Origin: Saccharopolyspora phatthalungensis
Lineage (GTDB): Bacteria; Actinomycetota; Actinomycetes; Mycobacteriales; Pseudonocardiaceae
NCBI RefSeq assembly: GCF_014203395.1
Contig: NZ_JACHIW010000001.1
Span: forward strand, 2,480,001 to 2,544,000
Reading direction: 5' to 3'
DNA: 64,000 bases
The position numbers and the translations under genes are program-made. Shown piece after piece: positions 11,354 to 19,200 of the stretch; position 1 is the stretch's first letter; every line of letters starts with the position of its first letter. The notes below the pieces were generated by a model. The model worked only from the letters and a program-made list of their open reading frames with translations, had not been told where the DNA came from and did no database searches.

Positions 11354-11800
11354 ATGCGTATCAACCTGCACAAGACCAGTCCGGCCGCCAGTCGCGCCAT
11401 GTTTGCGTTCTCGCAGGCGGTCGCCGAGGAGTCCGACCGGGCGGGCCTGGCCCCGGACCTTCTGGAGTTGATCAAGATTCGGGCGTCCCAGCTCAACGGC
11501 TGCGCGTTCTGCCTGGACATGCACACCAGGGACGCGCGCAAGCTTGGCATGGGGGAGCAGCGGCTCGACCTGCTGGCCGCGTGGCGGGAAACAGACCTCT
11601 ACTCCGAGCAGGAGCGGGCCGCCTTGGCGTTGACCGAGGCGATCACGAACCTGCCCGGCGGGGTCCCCGACGATGTTTGGGAGGAAGCCGCCGAGGCGTT
11701 CTCGGAAGAGCAGCTCAGCGTCGTCGTGTGGGCAGCGACGGTGATCAACACCTGGAACCGCCTTGGCGTCACGTCCCGCGCCGACTTTCCCCGGCGCTGA
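11354..11800 (+). CDS. Carboxymuconolactone decarboxylase/AhpD-like protein
   Basis: 148 aa. The AhpD core motif LIKIRASQLNGCAFCLDMH carries the CxxC and downstream His of alkylhydroperoxidase-like proteins, followed by ERAALALTEAIT and SVVVWAATVINTWNR. ATG 11354 is preceded by GGAGG at 11341-11345; a GTG three codons earlier lies inside that ribosome site, so it is less likely. Family members are small peroxidases or decarboxylases forming all-helical oligomers; the substrate is not evident. It is divergent from a MocR regulator, a recurring pairing in actinobacteria, and is probably its target. Confidence 0.9.
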   Translation: MRINLHKTSPAASRAMFAFSQAVAEESDRAGLAPDLLELIKIRASQLNGCAFCLDMHTRDARKLGMGEQRLDLLAAWRETDLYSEQERAALALTEAITNLPGGVPDDVWEEAAEAFSEEQLSVVVWAATVINTWNRLGVTSRADFPRR

Positions 11801-11979
11801 CTACTGGCAGCGAGCCCGATCGGGTCAAGGGGGGCACCCTGAACTGATGGCTCAGTGGGAACGGGCCGGGTAGTCGAGGACCCGCCCGGGACCCCAGCGC
11901 GACCGGGACAATGCGATGCGTTGCGTGCCCGAGGTGATCGGCGCCCCGAGCAACAAGGGGCCCGGGCGAGACAAAAGAG

Positions 11980-12360
11980 CTACGGTTGGGCGGTCTGTCG
12001 TGTCGCTTTGAGCCGTATTCGGCGCTGTCGTTGGTAGTCGCTGGCGGCCTTCCTGCATGGGGTGCACCGGCATCCCCGGGAGTAGGACGCCCTGGTGCCG
12101 TGCTCGCGTACGGGGCGGGACGCCCATGCCTTTCGGTAGTCCCTTTTGGCGTGGCGGCACGCCTCGCACCGGCAGCCGAACTCGTCGTATGCATAGAGGG
12201 TGCCGTGTCTGCCTGCCGGGACGGCGCGCCGGGCGTTTCGGAGTCGCCTGTTCTTGCGGTATCGGGTGTGCTCGGCTTTGCAGGGCGAACACCTGCACTC
12301 GTGGTGCTGGTATCTGCGGAGAGTGCCGTGGGGTGGTGGCGTCTTGGCCCGTGATTTCAT
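11980..12360 (-). CDS. Small Cys-rich protein with three HGT..CRCxxC repeats
   Basis: 126 aa, very basic. Three tandem units of about 35 residues each show H-G-T, an aromatic, then CRCxxC and a conserved Ala and Tyr: HGTLRRYQHHECRCSPC, HGTLYAYDEFGCRCEAC and HGTRASYSRGCRCTPC. One His and three Cys per unit suggest one metal site per unit, probably zinc. Similar HGT-CRC modules occur in actinophage and integrated-element proteins, from memory. No clear ribosome site precedes ATG 12360. Function is unknown; nucleic-acid binding is plausible from charge only. Confidence 0.65.
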   Translation of the reverse strand: MKSRAKTPPPHGTLRRYQHHECRCSPCKAEHTRYRKNRRLRNARRAVPAGRHGTLYAYDEFGCRCEACRHAKRDYRKAWASRPVREHGTRASYSRGCRCTPCRKAASDYQRQRRIRLKATRQTAQP

Positions 12361-12421
12361 GGGATTTCGGTGTCTGTTTTCCGGGTAGCCTCGTTAAAAC
12401 AGCGAATCGCCGATCGTGTTC

Positions 12422-12778
12422 TCATTTGGTGCGGAACTCACGGCGCGCCCTCGTGTGGTTCGGAAGGCTGGGGGACTGCCGGGCATGCGCGTCGCGTTCG
12501 TGATCCGCTACGACATCGCAGTATCGATCGGAGAATTCGCACTCATCGTGCGTGCACCGGTATACGAACATCAGTGTCTCGTGCGGAATTTTCGTCGGCA
12601 TCAAACGCCCCTCGATCGTCGGATTAACGGCGGCCGTCGTCGCGGCCATCCAGCCAGGGCCGTGAGCGTCGTGTTCATGCTGAGCCACCACGGCCTGGTC
12701 TGCGTTCGTGAATAAGCATTTTGCGGCGTCACAGGCGAAAAGGACGGCGTAGCCGTAAACGAACACACGGTGCGGCAT
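12422..12778 (-). CDS. Small protein with two C2H2-like zinc modules
   Basis: 118 aa. ATG 12778 is preceded by GGAG 8 nt upstream. Two repeats are visible: FACDAAKCLFTNADQAVVAQHEHDAH and, near the C-terminus, YRCTHDECEF followed by VVADHERDAH. Each has a Cys pair and a His-x4-His pair, the ligand order of C2H2 zinc fingers, with a conserved VxxHExDAH end. Same strand as the HGT-CRC gene and 61 bp upstream of it, so possibly one transcript. Divergent from the DUF5753 regulator at 13113. A DNA- or protein-binding role is plausible but not shown. Confidence 0.65.
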   Translation of the reverse strand: MPHRVFVYGYAVLFACDAAKCLFTNADQAVVAQHEHDAHGPGWMAATTAAVNPTIEGRLMPTKIPHETLMFVYRCTHDECEFSDRYCDVVADHERDAHARQSPSLPNHTRARREFRTK

Positions 12779-12974
12779 GAACGTTCTCCAAGATCGGGCC
12801 AGGACGCTAAGGGCGGGGTTTGGGGCCTTCGCCCACGCGGCTGCAAGGTCCGGATTTGAAAAGGTTTCGAATCGCCGCATGCCCGCAGTGGCGGTGTCGA
12901 GGGGCGTTCGGCGGTACTGGAACTATGGCCCGATCAGCCACGATTCCTCCGTTTGCAACATTCTACCGCGGTTT

Positions 12975-12987
12975 TGGTAGCTTACCA
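12975..12987. promoter_or_regulatory. Short palindrome upstream of DUF5753 regulator
   Basis: TGGTA-GCT-TACCA lies in the A/T-richer 232-bp divergent region between the C2H2-like gene and the regulator at 13113. It is a weak operator candidate, listed because the other two DUF5753 genes in the window also have palindromes at this position. Confidence 0.3.
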
Positions 12988-13112
12988 TCGATTTGGATGT
13001 AACGGATCATGATGGCAACAAAGCAACTGTGGCAATCGTGTTACCGTGAGCGCAGCGGGTGAACCTCTGAGCCAGGGCGGTTGCTGTAGCGGCGGACAAC
13101 AGGAGCGAACAC

Positions 13113-13961
13113 GTGGCTACGACGCCAAAGGGACGTGCGTTGGGTATAGCCTTGCGCAAAGTCCGCAAGGAATGTGGCATTACCTTGCGTGAATTGGCAA
13201 GCATGATTGGTCGTCATTCCGGCGAGATATCCCGATGGGAAAATGCGGAGCGTCCACTGACGCCTGAGCGAGTTGCGCAGATTCTGACGGCGCTAGGTGT
13301 GAATGGTGAACGTTTCCAAGAGATTGTGGCACTCGCATACGATTCAAAGAACCCGCCTTGGGTTGCAACGACTCTACCGGAACGTGAACAGCAACTAAGT
13401 GCGCTGATCGAGTTTGAGCAAACCGCAACGTTGATAACAGCTGTCGCCCCCCTCCTGGTTCCGGGGCTACTACAAGACCGCGGCTACATCCAAGCAATCA
13501 TGAGCGCTGGTGGCGTACCGCCAAGTGAGATACCCACACGGATCGCGATTCGCGTGGGACGGCGCGACGCGATAACGCGCGCCCAACCTGTTCGGTTCGT
13601 CGGCCTTATCGGCGAGGCGGTGCTACATCAGGTTGTAGGCAGCAGAAAAGTCATGGCTCAGCAACTTCGGCACCTGGGCGAAATGAACGGGCGACCAAAC
13701 GTTTCCCTGCGAGTCATCCCATACAAAAGTGGCTGGCACCCTGCGCTAGAGGGCGCGTTTACCTTGATTGACTCGGACAACGCTACCCCGATCGTCCAAC
13801 TTGAGAACCGACGATCAACGCTCTTGCTACACGAAGAGGATGATGTCTCAGCTTACCAGGAGGCGATTGAACAGCTTCAGTCAGCGGCATTGAACGAACA
13901 CGACTCGATCAAGCTTATTTCCGGAGTTTTTGAAAGGTTGGAGAAAAACCGTGACACGTAG
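13113..13961 (+). CDS. XRE-family regulator with DUF5753 domain
   Basis: 282 aa. The helix-turn-helix near residues 10-65 contains ALRKVRKECGITLRELASMI and GRHSGEISRWENAERPL. A DUF5753 domain follows (LLVPGLLQDRGYIQAIM, GSRKVMAQQLRHLGEM, LENRRSTLLLHEEDDVSAY). GTG 13113 has AGGAG about 10 nt upstream. Codon use is visibly richer in A/T than the flanking genes (AAA, GAT, ACT codons common), suggesting recent transfer. Its 3' end overlaps a DUF397 gene by 11 bp, the standard two-gene arrangement of this regulator family. Confidence 0.9.
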   Translation: MATTPKGRALGIALRKVRKECGITLRELASMIGRHSGEISRWENAERPLTPERVAQILTALGVNGERFQEIVALAYDSKNPPWVATTLPEREQQLSALIEFEQTATLITAVAPLLVPGLLQDRGYIQAIMSAGGVPPSEIPTRIAIRVGRRDAITRAQPVRFVGLIGEAVLHQVVGSRKVMAQQLRHLGEMNGRPNVSLRVIPYKSGWHPALEGAFTLIDSDNATPIVQLENRRSTLLLHEEDDVSAYQEAIEQLQSAALNEHDSIKLISGVFERLEKNRDT

Positions 13962-14121
13962 ATGGAAGAAATCTAGTCGCAGTCAGAATGGTTCTGATTG
14001 CGTGGAAGTGGCTAGCACGCTCGATGCACTACGCGACTCCAAAGACCCGGAAGGGCCGGTCGTCACGGCCGACGTTTCAAAATTTATCCGAGCGGTGAGG
14101 GCTGGCCGGTTCGACCGGTGA
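13951..14121 (+). CDS. DUF397 family protein
   Basis: 56 aa with the DUF397 signature W.KSSRSQNGSDCVEVA and a C-terminal LRDSKDP..PVVTADVSKFIRAVR. GTG 13951 overlaps the regulator's end by 11 bp, and GGAG sits upstream. Partner of the preceding DUF5753 regulator. In Streptomyces such pairs are described as regulator plus small inhibitor in development; here the assignment is by family only. Confidence 0.88.
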   Translation: MTRRWKKSSRSQNGSDCVEVASTLDALRDSKDPEGPVVTADVSKFIRAVRAGRFDR

Positions 14122-14137
14122 GGCATGTGCGCAGTGG

Positions 14138-14162
14138 TGCCCCCGGTGTTGTACCGGGGGCA
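14138..14162 (+). terminator. Terminator of DUF5753/DUF397 pair
   Basis: Perfect 10-bp stem TGCCCCCGGT / ACCGGGGGCA with loop GTTGT, 17 nt past the DUF397 stop. No clear T tract follows. Confidence 0.65.
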
Positions 14163-14396
14163 TGACTGTGTCTGGCGTCGGCTGCGGCGGAGGGGCGCTG
14201 AGATGGCCCTGCGATGGCCCTGGGCTGACCCGTTCTCGTCGCGTGGCGACCTGATCGTGATCGTCGGTTAACGGGAAATACAGCCGATCCGGCCCGGCCT
14301 CGTGCGTGCGGTTGATACGGTTCTCGCCGCAGGACAAGATCGAGAAGACGGCACGCGTCCAAAGTGGATGGTGGTGGACCGGTTGAACGGCGGAGG

Positions 14397-14428
14397 GGTA
14401 TGGCGATTTCAATGGAAATCGTCATACC
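14397..14428. promoter_or_regulatory. Inverted repeat before ARH operon
   Basis: 14-bp stem GGTATGGCGATTTC / GAAATCGTCATACC with one G-T pair and loop AATG, ending 18 bp before the start codon of the 604-aa gene. The core CGATTTCAATGGAAATCG is nearly identical to a palindrome upstream of secY (35892-35913). It could be an operator, or an RNA hairpin near the ribosome site. Confidence 0.6.
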
Positions 14429-14446
14429 ACGATCGGAGTCCTGGCC

Positions 14447-16261
14447 ATGGCTGAGAATATTTCTGAGGGCGCGAAAATGCACGCGTCGTACCGATTGACC
14501 GAAACGCCGCTTCCGGAGATCACCGATGGCGCTCGGGACTACGCGCGCAGCCACCCGGATTCCTGGATCTACTACACCGATCACACGCTGCCCGACGGCG
14601 CCCCTGTGACCACGGAGAACGTGATCGGGGGGCGTTGCATCGGTACGAACGGCGAGTTCACCGGGGAGACCTGGGTCAACGATCAGTTCCTGCCGCAACC
14701 CGCCTTTGCCAAGCGCCGGTTCCACGCCCATCTCGACCTGGTGCTCTGGCGTGTCCTCCACGGCTACACCGATCTCGGCGGACTTGCGGAGGCGTTCGCC
14801 GAAGCGAGCCCCTTGGTGGTGGTCGACCCGGACGAGGAGAACGCGCCGCAAATCGTCGAGATCGACGGTAAGCGGGCAATCTTCGCGTTCACCTCGCGAG
14901 AGCTGGTGCCGGACGAAAGCGACGCCGTGCGCGAAATTCCCGGACGGCAGCTGTTCGACTTGGGCGCGACCGACCCCGAACTCTGGATCGAGCTCAACCC
15001 TTCCGAGGCGGGACAAGGACTGCGCTTGCGGCTCCTGATCCAGGGTCTCGGAACGGTTTTAGGGCTGCTCCCACAGCTGGCTCAGGAATCCGCGGCTCGG
15101 CAGGCAGAACAGCCGGGCGCGGACACCCAGCAGCCGCAACCAGCTGCCCAGGCCCAATCGGCGGAGGCCCCGCCGGACGCCCATGAGCGGTTCATGGGGT
15201 CGATGCTCGCGGGGGCGGTGGGGGATGCGCTCGGTTATGCCATCGAGTTCCATGACATTGGGCTGATTCGGCAGCATTACGGGGATGCCGGGCTTACCGC
15301 TCCGGTGCTGCGCGACGGCGTTGCGCAGATTTCCGATGACACGCAGATGATGCTGTTCACCCTCGAAGGGCTCATCCGGGCGCACGTTGCCCGGCGGATC
15401 AATCCGTCCGACAACGATCCCGTGCCCGAGGTGCAGCACGCTTACCAGCGGTGGTTCCACACCCAGAACCAGCCCTGGGAGCGGGCCGGTGGTCCTTACA
15501 CGAGGCATTTGCGGCAGCCCGACGGGTGGCTGATCACTCATCGGGAACTTTTCAGCGCTCGGGCTCCGGGTAGCACGTGCATGTCCGCGCTGGCGAATTT
15601 CGCGCAGACGCACCGGCATGCCAGCCCCCAGTTCAGGATCAACGATTCCAAGGGGAGCGGCGGAGTCATGCGGGCCGCGCCGGTGGCGGTGTGGTCCAAC
15701 GATCCTGCCGAGGTGTTCTACGCCGCCGTCGGGACCGCCGCGCTGACCCACAGCCACCCCAGTGGCTTTCTGTCCGCCGGGGTGTTGGCGGTGATCGTGC
15801 ACCAGTTGATCCGGGCCGTGCCGCTGCCGGAAAGCGTTCGGATGGCGCGGGATTTGCTGCTGCGGTGGCGTGGGCACGAGGAGCAGCTGCAGATCATCGA
15901 CGCCGCGGTTGAGCTCGCCAAGAAGGGTCCCGTCACTCCCGAGGAGCTCAAGGACGCCCTCGGTCAGGGCTGGGTCGGCGAGGAGGCGCTCGCGATCGGG
16001 CTCTATGCCGTGTTGGCCACCGACAACCTCCGGGATGCGTTGCTTTTGTCGGTCAACCACTCGGGGGACTCGGATTCGACCGGGATCGTGTGCGGCAACA
16101 TTGCGGGGGCGATCTACGGGACGCGGGCCATTCCACCGGACTGGCTGGCGACCCTGGAGTTGCGCGAACTCGTCGCGGCGCTGGCCAAGGATGCGCTGGT
16201 CGAGTTCAGCCCCGGGCCGCCGACCGATCCGGGGTGGACCCGGCGTTACCCCGCCTGGTGA
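14447..16261 (+). CDS. T7SS-associated/SseB-like domain fused to ADP-ribosylglycohydrolase
   Basis: 604 aa. Residues 1-215: a domain with DSWIYYTD..LPDG, VIGG+C.GTNGEF, a Trp-Asn-Asp-x-Phe-x-Pro-x-Pro element, VLWRVLHGYTDLGGLAEAFA, LVVVD and AIFAFTSRELVP. This pattern resembles actinobacterial type VII secretion system-associated (SseB-like) proteins. Residues 216-247: Gln/Pro/Ala linker. Residues 248-600: ARH fold with GAVGDALG, SDDTQMM (D297, D298), GSGGVMRAAP, HSHP and GDSDSTG (D541, D543), so both Mg-binding Asp pairs are intact. Expected activity is removal of ADP-ribose from protein or nucleic acid. A second ARH gene follows after 19 bp. The T7SS link rests on the N-terminal resemblance. 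Confidence 0.85.
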   Translation: MAENISEGAKMHASYRLTETPLPEITDGARDYARSHPDSWIYYTDHTLPDGAPVTTENVIGGRCIGTNGEFTGETWVNDQFLPQPAFAKRRFHAHLDLVLWRVLHGYTDLGGLAEAFAEASPLVVVDPDEENAPQIVEIDGKRAIFAFTSRELVPDESDAVREIPGRQLFDLGATDPELWIELNPSEAGQGLRLRLLIQGLGTVLGLLPQLAQESAARQAEQPGADTQQPQPAAQAQSAEAPPDAHERFMGSMLAGAVGDALGYAIEFHDIGLIRQHYGDAGLTAPVLRDGVAQISDDTQMMLFTLEGLIRAHVARRINPSDNDPVPEVQHAYQRWFHTQNQPWERAGGPYTRHLRQPDGWLITHRELFSARAPGSTCMSALANFAQTHRHASPQFRINDSKGSGGVMRAAPVAVWSNDPAEVFYAAVGTAALTHSHPSGFLSAGVLAVIVHQLIRAVPLPESVRMARDLLLRWRGHEEQLQIIDAAVELAKKGPVTPEELKDALGQGWVGEEALAIGLYAVLATDNLRDALLLSVNHSGDSDSTGIVCGNIAGAIYGTRAIPPDWLATLELRELVAALAKDALVEFSPGPPTDPGWTRRYPAW

Positions 16262-16280
16262 TCAAGAGGGAGACATCGCG

Positions 16281-19200
16281 ATGACCGACGCTCAACCGGG
16301 CTCGTCGCTGAGCTGGGCCGATCGATTCCGCGGCGCCATGCTCGGCGGGGCGGTCGGGGATGCTCTCGGGTCCGGCGTGCGAAACGCCACCACCGCCGAG
16401 ATCCAGCAGTGGTTCGGGCCGCAGGGCGTCGTCGATTACCTGCCGGTGTACGGGCGGCGCGGCGCGGTCACCGACCTGACGCAGCTGACCGTGTTCACCC
16501 TCGAAGCGCTGCTGCGGGCGAAGGCGGTCGGGGAGCAGTCGGCCGTGCCGACGATCGAGGGCAACCACCTCGCCTGGTTGCACACCCAGGGCGTGCCGTG
16601 GACATACGCGATGTCCAAGTACGCGGCGAGCGACCCGACCGGTTGGCTGTTGCAGCGTCCCGAGCTGTACTCCACCCGGAATCCCGGCGGTCCCGCGCTC
16701 TTCGGCCTCGGTGACCTCGTACACCGACCGGCGTTCCCGAACACCTACCAGTCGTCCAGCGAGCCGCCCATTCACCAGGGCTTGAGCGACTGCATCGTGT
16801 GGACGGCACCGCTCGCGCTGTGGAGCCCAGACCTCAAAGTCGTTGACCTGGACGCGCGAACGACTGCGGCGCTGTTGACGAAGGACAGCGGCGCGGTCAC
16901 CGCGACCGAACTGCATGCCGATGTGCTCGCCCAACTCCTGCTCGGGTACAGCCTGTGGGGGGCGGTCGAAGCCTGGCAGACGCACCGGGCGTTCGCCGGG
17001 AGTGCGTCGCCACATGGCGCGCTGCGCGCAGCGCACGCGGCGATGTTCGCTACCAATGGGGGCCGCCGTCCGAGTCCGACGCAGCTGGACATCGAGTTCG
17101 ACACCCGGACCGGACCGGGCGATCTGGGTATCGCGCTGGCGGCGGTCGCCGCCTCCCACAACTTCATCGACGCCGTGATCATGGCGGTCAACCACTCCGG
17201 CGACAGCGCCGTGACCGGGGCGCTGGCCGGGCAGCTCGCCGGGGCGATCTACGGGCTCGATGGGATTCCCACGCCGTGGCTCGACGAACTCGAGCTGCGC
17301 GAGATCATCGAGATCTTGTGCCAGGACGCTACCGAGGCATTCGCGCCGCCACCGCCGCCACAGTGGGTTCAGCGGTACGCGCCGAACCCCCGGCAGCTCG
17401 GTGGGCCGCGCGAACTGCCGAACACCGTCGAAGGCTTCGCCGAGCAGACCATGGTGTTGCCGGCCATCACGGCCGGACCGGTACCGGCATCGGACGGGTT
17501 GGACACCGTCGACACGCCCCCGCAGGGCATTCCCGCACCGAGCGGCGATGCTCGTGGTAACCGTGCCCAGCGCGACGGTTCTTGGAGTGATGCGGGCAGC
17601 AACCGCAGCGCGGGAAACATCGGAGGACCGACGTTCCCGGCGGTCAGCGCCGGAAGTCGGGCGGAGCCGGTGGCATTCGAATTCACCGACCCGTCGAGCA
17701 CCGGGCCGATCCCGGTGTCGCAGCTGCGCTCAGCCGAAGCGCCGCTCGAATCCAACGCGGTATTCCCGACCGTCGACGCCTGGGTGGATCCGGTTGCGCG
17801 GGAGCGGGCGCAGTCCGAGGCCGACTCGCAGTTCGGGGCCTTCCCGTCGCTGGCGGCCCCGGTTGCTCCGCAGGCGGCGGAGTTCTCGACCTCGGCCGAG
17901 GAAGTCCCGGCGCCGGACTGGGAGTCGGCACCGGCTGCCGTGACGCCGGATGAGTCCCCGGTCGAGGACTGGTCGGCACCGGTCGCGGAGCGGGAGCAGA
18001 CGGCCCCGACGCTGGACGCGTCGGAACGCGAGTTGCCGCAGGCCGTTCCTTCGGCGGCTGACCCGGAGCCGTTGGTCCCGGAACCCGCGGTCGAGCCGGA
18101 GGCGTCGGCGGAAGAAGCGCCGATCGTCGTGCCGGACGCCGATGACATCTCCGCCGCTCCGGAGCCGGCGGCTGCATCCGGCAGGTCCGTCGCATCGCTG
18201 GAGTTCGCCGAGCTGGAGTTGCCGGACGCCGATGCCGCCGACGCGGTGGCGGAGGGGGCGGTCGTCGGGCCCGCAACGTTCATCGAGCCGCCGGAATCAA
18301 TTCGCGGGGAGTCCTTTCCGGACGCTTTCGAAGATGATGCGCGCGGGCAAGAGCAGGAAGTCGGCGGTGTTCAACAGGGCTCCAGCCCCGTTGAACGCGC
18401 AGGATCCGAGGCGGATCCGGACGTGGAGCGCGAGCCCGTCGACCTGGAGCCACCGGAGCCGATCGAGCTCGAATCGGCCGAACTCGGCGTGAAGCCGGAC
18501 GAAGACGTCGTCGCAGCCGCCGACGCTGGTGAGCCCAAGGTCGCGGCCGCCGTCGCCGATTCCGAGACCCAGGGTCGCGCCGCCGAGCCGCCGAAACCCG
18601 ACTCCGCAGACCTGCCGGAAGTTGCGGAAACCTCCCGGGAAGCAGCGGCTGAGACGGTCCTGCCGGACGTGGATGACCTCGGTGCGGGCGGGCCGTCCGA
18701 TGTCGACGAGCGCGAGCCGTCGAACGGCGAACCCCGGGGAGCGGCAGAAACCCCCGCCGCCGGGCCAAAGCCGCCGGAGCCGGCGGTGCCGCCGATCGCA
18801 CGTGGTGAACACGCCAAGGCGGACCGGCCCGACGACAGCGCCCCGTCGTTGACCGAGCGCGTGCTGGGCTGCTTCCTCGGCGGTGCCCTCGGTGACGCGC
18901 TCGGTGCGGACCTGGAGTTCATCACCGCCTCGGAGATCGCCGAGCGCTTCGGTCCCGACGGCCCGAGCGGCCTGCGCGAGGCGTACGGGGTGCATGGGGC
19001 GATCACCGACGACACCCAGATGACGCTGTTCACCGCCGAAGGACTGATCCGCGGCAGCGTCGCGAACCGCATGCTCGGCACCGCTGAGCCGCTGGCCGAG
19101 GTACAGCTGGCCTACCAGCGCTGGCTGCACACCCAGGGCGTTGAGTGGGATGCCGCCGCCGGGCCGTTCCTCGCCGACTACCCCGCGCCGGACGGTTGGC

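Larger units (their letters stand above)
14122..14446 (+). other. Intergenic region with hairpins, no gene
   Basis: 325 bp between the DUF397 gene and the ARH gene. It holds a terminator hairpin at its start (14138-14162) and a 14-bp inverted repeat just before the ARH ribosome site (14397-14428). No supported reading frame was seen. Confidence 0.7.

Noticed and set aside
11189..11524. In-frame extension of the MocR gene through the AhpD-like gene start
   Set aside because: Not conserved in the family and antisense to the AhpD-like gene; GTG 11188 gives normal MocR length.
15870..16280. In-frame extension of the double-ARH gene into the upstream ARH gene
   Set aside because: Overlaps a real ARH coding region in another frame; ATG 16281 has a good ribosome site and starts the ARH fold.
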